Assembly (NCBI GenBank): GCA_015065265.1
Contig: SVQQ01000004.1
Coordinates: 1-64,000, forward strand
Length of the DNA stretch: 64,000 bases
DNA from: Oscillospiraceae bacterium
GTDB lineage: Bacteria > Bacillota > Clostridia > Oscillospirales > SIG627
Reading direction: 5' to 3'
This document shows positions 1-6,897 of the stretch, piece after piece. Below the pieces are notes generated by a model that was given only the letters and a program-made list of their open reading frames with translations, ran no database searches and had not been told where the DNA came from. Each line of letters starts with the position of its first letter. Positions within the stretch are counted from its first letter, which is position 1. A program made the position numbers and the translations under genes.

Positions 1-171
1 AACACCTGCACGTTCAAAAAGGGGCCAGAAGCCACTGAAGTATCTTGCGTTTGCATAGTCAGACTCTGTGCTGACAACAAGCATAACGTCAAGTCCTCTG
101 TCGCGAACCATTTTAGCCGCTTTCTGAATTCTTTCTTTGTACTCGTAATCGGGGATACAAATTCTTGACAT
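1..171 (-). CDS. M24-family (Xaa-Pro aminopeptidase-like) peptidase, N-terminal fragment
   Basis: Only the first 57 codons are inside the window; the gene runs off the left edge. The translation starts MSRICIPDYEYKERI and contains a creatinase-type N-terminal stretch with 'RGLDVMLVVSTESDYANARY' followed by a WPLFERAGV segment, as in the N-terminal domain of M24/creatinase-family Xaa-Pro peptidases. The metal-binding catalytic domain lies outside, so activity cannot be judged. The ATG is preceded by GGAGATTT at good spacing. It is divergent from the AraC-type gene, with about 190 bp of AT-rich DNA between them that includes a minus-strand TATAAT near 235-240. Family assignment comes from the N-terminal domain only. 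Confidence 0.65.
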   Translation of the reverse strand, partial: MSRICIPDYEYKERIQKAAKMVRDRGLDVMLVVSTESDYANARYFSGFWPLFERAGV

Positions 172-309
172 AATTAAATCTCCTTTTTTATTTTTTGTTA
201 AAACGCATTTTCAGCGTTTAATTCTTACATATTCATTATACATAATATATTTATTCTTGTATTTACAATATTTTAAGTTATTTTTGCACAATATAAAATA
301 ATTTTAATA

Positions 310-338
310 TTGCATAAATAAAAAAGGTGTGATAAAAT
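310..338 (+). promoter_or_regulatory. Sigma-A-type promoter for the AraC gene
   Basis: TTGCAT and TAAAAT are separated by 17 bp, and the predicted start of transcription lies about 15-20 nt before the ATG. This leaves room for the GAGGGGTGG ribosome site and little else. Inferred from consensus only. Confidence 0.45.
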
Positions 339-360
339 ATGTGGTGAGGGGTGGTAAAAA

Positions 361-1233
361 ATGATTTACAAACTTAAAAAATTTGAAAAAGTCGTTGAGA
401 TAAGTAAAATTGCCAACATTCATTATTTTGAATTCACAAGGGAGTTTCACACCTTAAAGGACAGACACGAGTTTCGTGAACTCATTTACGTGGATAGTGG
501 GTACATAGAGGTTGAATCGGACTCCTATTCAGGTATAGTCAACGAGCGTGAGTTAATAGTTCATAAAGAGAATGAGACTCACTCTATCACCTGTCCCCTT
601 GACGATGCGCCAAACGTAATAATTATAGGTTTTGAGTGTAAGAACTCGGAACTTGACCATTTTTCTACCCGCCCTACCCTTTTGTCTGATGAACTTCAAA
701 GGATACTTACAGACATCATCAAAGAGGGACGAAGTGTATTTCTTCCCCCTTACGACGTGCCAAACTTAAAGGATATGAAAAAAAGGCGCGACTATCCTTT
801 CGGGGCTGACCAGATGATAAAGTTGAAACTCGAAGAGTTTTTCATTGAACTTATAAGAAATAAGGACTCCTCGAAAGGTGAAAGTGACGTATTGACGGGG
901 GATGTGAAGATGCACGAGGTATATCACTACATCGAGGAAAACTTCAGGGAAAAAATCGGGCTTGACGAGCTATGTTTCCTCTTTGGAACTAACAAGACTT
1001 CCCTTTGCGCAGGATTTAAAGATGCTTATGGAGACACTATAATAAATCACATAAACAAGTTGAAAATAAAAGAGGCAAAAAGGCTTCTTCGTGAGGGGAA
1101 ATACAACTTGACACAGATTTCTCTGGAGGTGGGATTTTCTTCAATTCACTACTTTTCGAGAATATTCAAGCAATATGAAAATCAATCCCCTTCCTCTTAC
1201 ATAAAGTCGATAAAGTCGAAGTTGATGTTGTAA
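361..1233 (+). CDS. AraC-family transcriptional regulator
   Basis: 290 residues with a probable cupin-like sensory N-terminus (about residues 10-110) and a C-terminal AraC-type double helix-turn-helix (about 184-283). The DNA-binding part shows the family pattern: 'IGLDELCFLFGTNKTSLCAGF', a second helix set 'LTQISLEVGFSSIHYFSRIF', then 'QSPSSYIKS'. Such proteins usually sense a small molecule and act at a neighbouring promoter; the divergent M24-peptidase gene is the natural candidate target, which is inference. The reading frame ends directly at the border of an IS200 remnant, with the stop codon at the edge of the repeat, so the extreme C-terminus could have been altered by insertion, although the HTH is complete. 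Confidence 0.85.
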   Translation: MIYKLKKFEKVVEISKIANIHYFEFTREFHTLKDRHEFRELIYVDSGYIEVESDSYSGIVNERELIVHKENETHSITCPLDDAPNVIIIGFECKNSELDHFSTRPTLLSDELQRILTDIIKEGRSVFLPPYDVPNLKDMKKRRDYPFGADQMIKLKLEEFFIELIRNKDSSKGESDVLTGDVKMHEVYHYIEENFREKIGLDELCFLFGTNKTSLCAGFKDAYGDTIINHINKLKIKEAKRLLREGKYNLTQISLEVGFSSIHYFSRIFKQYENQSPSSYIKSIKSKLML

Positions 1234-1562
1234 ATCATAACTACCGGCCGTGCCGGTAGTATGCACTGCCCCCTTAGGACATAAGACCGGCCGAGACTGT
1301 AGGCTCGTCGAAAGATTTGCCAACCGCAACACTTTCACCGGCTGCACCTAAAGGGGCTTTTTATTTGCCTTCTTTTACCTGCTTACCCGTGAACGTGTCT
1401 ATATACTCTACCAGTGACATTTGGTCGTATGATATATCCTCTTGCAATTGATTGCGGATATACTCTGCAATCGCTTTTTTATTTCTTCCTACTCTATCTA
1501 CATACACCAAAAATGTCTGTTTCCATATTTGTTCATATTGGCATATTTCTCAAAAATCATTA
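1232..1562 (-). mobile_element. IS200/IS605 remnant, right-end copy
   Basis: This stretch aligns by eye with 4983-5285 of the fuller copy downstream: both begin AATCATAACTACCGGCCG, share TTTGCCAACCGCAACACTTTC, and end at a shared run reading CAAAAATCATTA. It carries the right end and the last third of tnpA; the left end and the tnpA start are missing. Compared with the other copy it has about 40 bp of extra sequence near the end, forming a CTACCGGC/GCCGGTAG hairpin, and its subterminal palindrome is mutated. It therefore looks older and immobile. The element abuts the AraC stop codon on one side and runs into the lipoprotein reading frame on the other. Confidence 0.8.
1361..1562 (-). pseudogene. 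tnpA 3' fragment (IS200/IS605 Y1 transposase)
   Basis: On the minus strand the fragment encodes MIFEKYANMNKYGNRHFWC, then lacks about 10 bp relative to the other copy, which throws the frame, and continues in another frame as GRNKKAIAEYIRNQLQED ending GKQVKEGK. The second part keeps the AEYI-NQ context expected around the catalytic tyrosine. The HUH-containing N-terminal half is absent, so it cannot encode a functional transposase. It is useful as a reference for the correct C-terminus of this IS family. Confidence 0.75.
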
Positions 1563-3360
1563 TTTCACCCATGCGGGTATTAAGCAAATTGGAACAGTAT
1601 ATACTTTTGCAAAATTCCTCCCAGTCAGCCCAAGCATCAAGGTTAGGGTCGGTAATTTTAAAATACCTATGTGGATCTTTAATAACATATTCTTCTTGAT
1701 TAAAACTAATCATATCCGAAGCATAATGTGTGTAATTTGTAAATGTATAATCAAGATCGACAAGTGTTCTTATTTCATCGTAACTAATCTCGATTTGTTC
1801 ATTTTGCTGACTCTTGTTTTGAAACTCATTATTTTGTGTATAGTTGTGAGAAATTACAAAAGTTGCAGAACACATAATTTTATTAAAATCGCCTGTCTCT
1901 GTAAGTCTCATTACTTCTTTATTTATGCGGTAACGACCGGGATAAAGTTTTCCATACAGCCATTCCCAATCTACAGCAAACTCGGTCTCGCCGTTTTCCT
2001 TGATGAGATACGCAACCTCATTCCAATTCACTTCAGCTATCGCATTAATTTTATACCATTCACCGTTTTCGTATTTTTCTATCTCGTACCACGCACCTGT
2101 TTGAAGCTCTCCTTCATTAACGTCTGCACATTCAAATCTTATTGTCAACCCCGTATCGGTCACATTGACTGCATAAACGGAAAGAGGTAAGTCTCCCTCT
2201 TCGATATGCTTGTATCTTTGAGGGCAATGAAAATTGTCAGGGTATACAACAGTTATGTGTTCAGCCTCGCTGTCAAGTATGCCAGTTATCCAATAAAATG
2301 CACCTTCCTTTACTGTATGGTCAACGCAAAAAGATAAGCTTACGGTATATTCTTTATAACTGTCTATATCCCTTACCCTTAACTCCTCCCCGACGGGCGA
2401 TACAACGTATGCACCTATTTGAATTTCACTATCGTTTGTACTTGCACTATCGTTTTCGGATGTCCCTGCATCCTCTATCATACGGTCATAGCAACTCTTT
2501 ATCCACTCATATTCCTTTGTTTTTTCATAGCCGAGCATTTTCGAGAGTAAAACCTCTAAATCTTGAACTGTTATATTAGCCTCTTCATAATCCTGTATAT
2601 TATGAGAAGACAGCCATTCCAAAGAGTATTCTCTGATATTTAAGTCTTCCGTTACAGGGGGCAATTTAACAGCTTTTCCTATAAAATCACTAAGCTTACT
2701 TTGAAAAGCCTTTGCAGCATCATATGTAAAAGAAATTGTGCCGTATAATGAAAGCTTATCTTTTATCATATCAGGTGTAACTCCCGCATTCTTATACGCT
2801 TCGATGGAATTTTCGTATATCCATTGGGGGCTGTATATATTCTCACCTATTACAATTGAGTATTCCGTGGCAAAGCGTTCTATTATTGTGGCTTCATCCT
2901 TTGACAGAATTATGTTAACATCCTCTTCGGACATTGCAATACTCGGATCGTCTGACTTCAGATAGACCGAAAGAGCCGATAAGACATCCTCGTTTGATAT
3001 ATCAAACTCAACGATAAACGAATAGATATTCGTGTAATCTTTAAGTGATGACGGTGCTTTATAAAAAACATTATGGTCATCAGCCCAGCTTTCGTACTTA
3101 CTCTGCTCAACGAGTGAAAGCAACTCCACAGGTACACCGTCAAACAACATTTCGCACGGTTCATAGAAGTTTCTATTCATATCACCGCCTGAAAGTTCAA
3201 AAGGACGAGGCATCACATAGGCTTCAACCTCATTATTTTGCAAATTTTCACCGACAGGTTCACTATTAGGGATGTCGGGGACTTCAGCGGGTGTTTTGCT
3301 ACAACCTGCAAGAAAAACTAACTGTACAACTAACAACAATACTAACCATTTGTTTTTCAT
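1498..3360 (-). CDS. Large lipoprotein with Ig-like domain; C-terminus fused to IS sequence
   Basis: 620 residues. A signal peptide ends in the lipobox LAGC (Cys20), so the protein should be lipid-anchored outside the membrane. Residues about 385-505 resemble the Ig-like domains of Firmicutes surface lipoproteins, with 'TGAWYEIEKYENGEWYKI' and 'DWEWLYGKLYPGRYRI'. Residues 520-600 form a further region I do not recognise; residues 60-290 are also unassigned. The last 20 residues (from Met601) are not native: they match the IS200 transposase segment MIFEKYANM...RHFWC and end at a stop created by a deletion in the IS remnant. It lies downstream of an ECF sigma/anti-sigma pair after a 128-bp gap, so it may be a target or partner of that system. 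Function unknown. Confidence 0.7.
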   Translation of the reverse strand: MKNKWLVLLLVVQLVFLAGCSKTPAEVPDIPNSEPVGENLQNNEVEAYVMPRPFELSGGDMNRNFYEPCEMLFDGVPVELLSLVEQSKYESWADDHNVFYKAPSSLKDYTNIYSFIVEFDISNEDVLSALSVYLKSDDPSIAMSEEDVNIILSKDEATIIERFATEYSIVIGENIYSPQWIYENSIEAYKNAGVTPDMIKDKLSLYGTISFTYDAAKAFQSKLSDFIGKAVKLPPVTEDLNIREYSLEWLSSHNIQDYEEANITVQDLEVLLSKMLGYEKTKEYEWIKSCYDRMIEDAGTSENDSASTNDSEIQIGAYVVSPVGEELRVRDIDSYKEYTVSLSFCVDHTVKEGAFYWITGILDSEAEHITVVYPDNFHCPQRYKHIEEGDLPLSVYAVNVTDTGLTIRFECADVNEGELQTGAWYEIEKYENGEWYKINAIAEVNWNEVAYLIKENGETEFAVDWEWLYGKLYPGRYRINKEVMRLTETGDFNKIMCSATFVISHNYTQNNEFQNKSQQNEQIEISYDEIRTLVDLDYTFTNYTHYASDMISFNQEEYVIKDPHRYFKITDPNLDAWADWEEFCKSIYCSNLLNTRMGEIMIFEKYANMNKYGNRHFWCM

Positions 3361-3488
3361 CTGTTTTCACCTCAGTTTTAATATGTATAAGGTATCTCTC
3401 TACTATATATAACAAATACGGAGTGCTTTTCATTTCCGAAATTACAAAAAATTGTGCTAAATTTTCAAAAAACTTTGCAGGAAGAAGT

Positions 3489-4178
3489 TTATTTAATATT
3501 CTCGGCTATTGATATCAACATATCCGAATGAATATCAGAAGAATATGAATATATCGAATACGCATATTCGTCGTCATGCCAGATGAGTGCTTTGTGACCG
3601 TCATCGTAGGTGAAGAGTACGGCTTTATTTTCATTTATTTCGACATCACTCATTGTGCAGTTTTCATTATCAACATCTGATGATGAATAGGTAATCACGC
3701 TTTGCTGGTATACCAATACTGTTTCATCATCCTTTACATATTGAATAATGTAGTAGTTTGAGTCCTTCATTACAATCTGTTTTACAGTATCACTTGGTTG
3801 AAGGGTTGGCTCGTTATAGTCTTCAATGGTCTCAGGGGTGTTATTATCTGAAACATAGAAAATTGCAGCGAATTTCTCGTATCCGTTAATAAATATCTTA
3901 AAGAACTCTGCACGTACAGGTGCAACAGCCAAACAAGTGAAAAATGCAACGGTACAAATACATAATACAGCAGCGACCGTTCTTCTCATTGCAACGGGTA
4001 ATGTGCTCCACCAATTATGTTCTTTTGTTTTTAGTCGTTTTCGTACTTTGCGTAGTGCTTTTTCTGAAACAACAGTATTTGTGACGTCAACAGAATTTGC
4101 ATATTCAATATCTTCATCAACTAAAGATGATGCTGATGCTTTGATTAGTGCATCGAGCTTGTGATTAGATAAGCTCAC
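3489..4178 (-). CDS. Putative anti-sigma factor, DUF4367-like
   Basis: 229 residues: a cytoplasmic N-terminus of about 65 residues containing a basic patch (RKVRKRLKTK), one transmembrane helix at about 66-88, and an extracytoplasmic domain. The C-terminal segment 'ALIWHDDEYAYSIYSYSSDI' followed by 'MLISIAENI' matches the pattern of DUF4367 domains, which are commonly found in membrane proteins paired with ECF sigma factors. The start codon overlaps the end of the sigma gene by 14 bp, implying translational coupling and a near-stoichiometric pair. Expected role, by analogy: bind and hold the sigma factor at the membrane until an external signal. No catalytic residues were seen. Confidence 0.7.
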   Translation of the reverse strand: MSLSNHKLDALIKASASSLVDEDIEYANSVDVTNTVVSEKALRKVRKRLKTKEHNWWSTLPVAMRRTVAAVLCICTVAFFTCLAVAPVRAEFFKIFINGYEKFAAIFYVSDNNTPETIEDYNEPTLQPSDTVKQIVMKDSNYYIIQYVKDDETVLVYQQSVITYSSSDVDNENCTMSDVEINENKAVLFTYDDGHKALIWHDDEYAYSIYSYSSDIHSDMLISIAENIK

Positions 4179-4737
4179 TTAACTCACCTCCGGCTATTTC
4201 AAGTAATTTCTTTTTTGCCTTGAATAAGCGTAGACCAACGGCATTAGGGGATATATGTAATATTTTTGCAGCCTCAACATTAGAATACCCAAACGAGTAT
4301 ACAAGATTTATTACATCACGATGCTCTTGCGATAATGATTTTAGGTGTCTTTTAATTATTTCAACTATCTCGTTGGAGATAATCAAATCCTCTAAATTGA
4401 ATTCCATATCGGCGAAATCGAGGATTTCGTCCATGCCGTCCTCGTTTGTAACCGTGATTGGTTGTTCCGCTTCATTTCGACGCTTATTTTTATTGTAAAG
4501 ATTTATTGCTGCGTTCCTACTATATATAACAATTTGGGAAGTGATTTCATTTCTGCTTGAGTGCAAAAATTTTTCAATGTTATTCATTACATTGATCATC
4601 ACTTCATCCAAGGTATCTTCTGCATCTTGTGTATTGTTAAGTATGTCGTATGCAATTTTATATATGAGCTTATAGTAATTATCAAATATTTCCTCAGTAC
4701 AATTTCTTTCATCATCAGATAAAGCCGATAGCATCAT
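4165..4737 (-). CDS. ECF-type RNA polymerase sigma factor
   Basis: About 190 residues. Region 2 is visible as 'YYKLIYKIAYDILNNTQDAE' and region 4 as 'LSQEHRDVINLVYSFGYSNV' followed by EAAKILHISPNAVGLRLFKAKKKL, an HTH that recognises the -35 element. The region 1.1 and region 3 segments of housekeeping sigma factors are absent, as usual for the ECF class. A GGAGGTG ribosome site stands about 16 nt before this ATG and only about 7 nt before an in-frame TTG at 4746, so translation may start at the TTG; an ATG at 4812 also exists but has no obvious site. It forms an operon with the overlapping anti-sigma gene. Confidence 0.8.
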   Translation of the reverse strand: MMLSALSDDERNCTEEIFDNYYKLIYKIAYDILNNTQDAEDTLDEVMINVMNNIEKFLHSSRNEITSQIVIYSRNAAINLYNKNKRRNEAEQPITVTNEDGMDEILDFADMEFNLEDLIISNEIVEIIKRHLKSLSQEHRDVINLVYSFGYSNVEAAKILHISPNAVGLRLFKAKKKLLEIAGGELSELI

Positions 4738-4828
4738 AAAGAACAAAAGCACACCTCCAAACGAATTTTTGTGAGTATTATTATATAATATTTTTGTTAA
4801 ACAGTCTACCATTCAGAAACACAAAGAA

Positions 4829-4856
4829 ATTATATTTTCATCAAAATCTTCTGGAA
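4829..4856 (-). promoter_or_regulatory. Possible promoter for the sigma operon
   Basis: A perfect TATAAT on the minus strand with a weak TTCCAG 16 bp upstream. The -35 match is poor, as expected if a second sigma factor or autoregulation is involved; no clear ECF-type AAC/CGT pair was found in the same place. Confidence 0.3.
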
Positions 4857-4996
4857 TTTGAAAGATGAAATAGAACTTATTTACAAAAGTAAAGTTGCAT
4901 AATTACTATAGACAAAATATCGAACTTATGGTAAATATAATAAATGTGGATTTTTTTCAATAAGAATATATCACATTCCTGCAATCATAACTACCG

Positions 4997-5016
4997 GCCG
5001 AGCCTATAGGCTCGGC
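4997..5016. repeat. IS200 right-end palindrome
   Basis: GCCGAGCCTATAGGCTCGGC is a perfect 20-bp inverted repeat. IS200/IS605 transposases recognise such subterminal hairpins in single-stranded DNA. The equivalent site in the other copy (near 1292-1311) has several substitutions that break the stem. Confidence 0.7.
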
Positions 5017-5089
5017 GAAAGGTTTGCCAACCGCAACACTTTCACCGGCTGTACCTAAAGGGGCTTTTTATTTGCCTTCTTTTACCTGC

Positions 5090-5542
5090 TTACCCATGAA
5101 CGAGTCTATATATTCTACCAATGACATTTTGTTGTATGATATATCCTCTTGCAATTGATTTGTATGTATTCTGCAATAGTTTTTTATTTCTTCCTACTGT
5201 ATCTACATAGTATCCTCTGCACCAAAAATGCCTATTCCCGTACTTGTACTTCATATTGGCATATTTCTCAAAAATCATTAAACTACTTTTTCCTTTCAGA
5301 TATCCCATTATTTGTGATACACTATACTTGGGCGGTATAGATACCAGCATGTGTATGTGGTCCTTGCATGCTTCTGCTTCCAATATTTCCACTTGCTTGT
5401 ATTCACATAGCTTTCTTAACATTATTCCTATATCTGCCTTTATCTTTCCATAGATTACTTGGCGACGGTATTTTGGTGCAAAAACTATGTGATATTTGAA
5501 ATTCCATTTTGTGTGTGCTAAACTATCTGTGTCAAGTTTCAT
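5090..5542 (-). pseudogene. tnpA: IS200/IS605 transposase TnpA (Y1, HUH), frameshifted
   Basis: 150 residues in the open frame. The HUH metal-binding motif is present as DHIHM (His62, His64), and 'KYGNRHFWCRGYYVDTVGRN' is characteristic of the family. After GRNKK the open frame reads LLQNTYKSIARG, whereas another frame gives NQLQEDISYNKMSLVEYIDS, the true family ending, as confirmed by the second copy in this window. At least two single-base changes therefore separate the HUH half from the helix with the catalytic tyrosine (AEYI-NQ context). The restored end would be near 5068. Probably catalytically dead. Confidence 0.8.
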
Positions 5543-5546
5543 ACTT

Positions 5547-5611
5547 GATTCCTCCTTCGTCTTTTTGCTGTGATTGGCAAACCCACTTCTATTTTAGACG
5601 AAGGAGGATTC
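5547..5611 (-). promoter_or_regulatory. Hairpin sequestering the tnpA ribosome-binding site
   Basis: Two 16-nt arms, AGACGAAGGAGGAATC just before the tnpA ATG and its near-perfect complement about 33 nt further upstream, would pair with one mismatch. The GAAGGAGG ribosome site lies entirely in the stem. This matches the known translational repression of IS200 transposases by a 5' leader stem-loop. Confidence 0.7.
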
Positions 5612-5675
5612 TTTTTCTACTCATAACTAAAGCTTTTTGGAACTACCAGCACTGCTTCTAGTATTCGTTACACAA

Positions 5676-5706
5676 CGAAAAAAGCAGAAGTTTTCACTTC
5701 TGCTTT
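5676..5706 (-). terminator. Rho-independent terminator of the ribU-vanZ unit
   Basis: AGCAGAAG-TGAAAA-CTTCTGCT followed by six T residues on the minus strand, touching the stop codon of the VanZ-like gene. Confidence 0.8.
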
Positions 5707-6182
5707 TATGCTTTTTTCTTAAAGAATTTATATGAATAAGTGATTATGACAAATATCATATGGGCAATAAATGCGCCCGACAAATCTACCCATACGTCTG
5801 TAATTTCTGCTCCCCTGCCCTGTGAGAAAAGTTGCAGAGTTTCGTCGATAAAGGCGGTGAAGAGGGAGAGTGACAGGGTATAAAAAAGTCGTGAAGGTTT
5901 GACACCTTTAAAAAACAGAGTACCAAGGCTATAAAGAAGTCCTAAAACAAAGAACTCGAAAAAGTGGGCACCTGTTCTGATGAGGTCTGTTTCCACCATA
6001 ACTTCGGAATCGAAAAACTGTGTAATTTTACGGACAAGTTCTACAATTCTGTCGCTTTGGATTGTGGACTCATACCCGTTTGCCAGAGAATTTGAGAAAA
6101 TGAAAGTGAGCCACAAAATTACGAAGATTATGTAAAGTGCAAGGGTAATTTTTCTGTATTTTCCGTGAAATAAATTTTCCAT
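5706..6182 (-). CDS. VanZ-like membrane protein
   Basis: 158 residues with four predicted transmembrane segments: 'ITLALYIIFVILWLTFIFS', a segment around FEFFVLGLLYSLGTLFF, a segment around LFYTLSLSLFTAFIDETLQ, and 'LSGAFIAHMIFVIITYSY'. The FxxFxxLG and DETLQLF...GRG..DVW pattern is characteristic of VanZ-family proteins. VanZ confers low-level teicoplanin resistance in enterococci, but most chromosomal homologues have no assigned function, so no resistance role is claimed. The start codon follows the stop of the upstream S-component gene directly (TAAATG), so the two are co-transcribed and probably translationally coupled. Confidence 0.8.
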   Translation of the reverse strand: MENLFHGKYRKITLALYIIFVILWLTFIFSNSLANGYESTIQSDRIVELVRKITQFFDSEVMVETDLIRTGAHFFEFFVLGLLYSLGTLFFKGVKPSRLFYTLSLSLFTAFIDETLQLFSQGRGAEITDVWVDLSGAFIAHMIFVIITYSYKFFKKKA

Positions 6183-6767
6183 TTATCTTTTACCTTGTAT
6201 AATGGGTGAAATACGTTTATAGAGTAAAAAGGTCACAAGGGCGTTGAGTGCGCCTTTTAACAGTGTGAAGGGGAAATTAAAAATTAAAACTACCTTTAAG
6301 GTACTGTCTATCCAAGGGATAATTTTAGAGGACATACCGATTATAACTTCAATGGGCATAATTCTTGAATATGCGGGGTATACAAGGAAATAGTTTGTGA
6401 ATATTGCGGAGAACGCCATAACGAACATTCCTATAAGTGAAGCGGTAAGTGCGCCCTTTTTAGTTCTGTGTTTTTTATAGTACAAACCTGCGAAAAGGAC
6501 AAAGAGTGAACTTAAAATAAAGTTAGAAAGTTCTCCTACAAAGCCTGTAGACGAGGCAGGAAGACTGACAAGGTTCTTAATAAGGCAGACTGCAAGTCCA
6601 CTGAGTGGTCCTACCGAAAAAGAGGCAAGGAGTGCGGGAAAGTCTGAAAAGTCAATCTTCAGGTATGACGGTGCAAAAGGGAGAGCGAAATTCAAGTACA
6701 TTAAAACGCTTGAAAGTGCTGCAAGAAGTCCCGTTACAACGATTTTACGGGTATAATTTCTTTTCAT
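6183..6767 (-). CDS. ribU: ECF transporter S-component, RibU-like (riboflavin)
   Basis: 194 residues with about six hydrophobic helices. The segments 'YLKIDFSDFPALLASFSVGP', LSGLAVCLIKNLVSL and FVGELSNFILSSLFVL match the riboflavin-specific S-component RibU. S-components bind the vitamin with high affinity and need a shared EcfA-A'-T energising module, which is not in this window. No FMN riboswitch was seen in the roughly 50-nt leader, so riboflavin-responsive control would have to work otherwise. It is followed without a gap by the VanZ-like gene. The substrate is inferred from sequence resemblance; other ECF S-components share the fold. Confidence 0.75.
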   Translation of the reverse strand: MKRNYTRKIVVTGLLAALSSVLMYLNFALPFAPSYLKIDFSDFPALLASFSVGPLSGLAVCLIKNLVSLPASSTGFVGELSNFILSSLFVLFAGLYYKKHRTKKGALTASLIGMFVMAFSAIFTNYFLVYPAYSRIMPIEVIIGMSSKIIPWIDSTLKVVLIFNFPFTLLKGALNALVTFLLYKRISPIIQGKR

Positions 6768-6823
6768 TGGTGCCTCCTGTTATAACTTTTATTCGAAGTT
6801 TTAACAAAGTTTTTTCTTCTACA

Positions 6824-6852
6824 AGTATATTATAAAGGCTAAAAAATGTCAA
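6824..6852 (-). promoter_or_regulatory. Sigma-A promoter of the ribU-vanZ unit
   Basis: TTGACA, 17-bp spacer, TATACT on the minus strand; the GGAGG ribosome site and ATG follow about 50 nt after the predicted start. Confidence 0.7.
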
Positions 6853-6897
6853 CAGAAATTTGTCGGTACAGTTTGGTATTTAAACACCGTTTAATCC

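Larger units (their letters stand above)
4983..5672 (-). mobile_element. IS200/IS605-family insertion sequence, nearly full length, inactive
   Basis: About 0.66-0.69 kb with a single tnpA reading frame on the minus strand, a perfect subterminal palindrome at the right end, and a long hairpin over the tnpA ribosome site at the left. There are no terminal inverted repeats and no tnpB, as typical of stand-alone IS200-type elements. The right boundary of homology (AATCATAACTACCGG) is shared with the remnant at 1232; the left boundary is estimated to within about 40 bp. The tnpA is frameshifted, so the copy would move only with help in trans. Confidence 0.75.

Noticed and set aside
1414-2190. Long plus-strand open frame (258 codons), Cys/Ile/Phe-rich
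   Set aside because: It is antisense to the IS remnant and the lipoprotein gene, has no ribosome site, and its composition is that of a reverse-strand shadow.
5706-6182. Glycopeptide resistance gene vanZ
   Set aside because: VanZ-family membrane proteins are widespread and mostly uncharacterised; no other van genes are nearby, so resistance is not claimed.
6768-6897. Possible FMN riboswitch in front of the RibU-like gene
   Set aside because: The leader is only about 50 nt and lacks the conserved AGGxxAxxG-type FMN aptamer segments.
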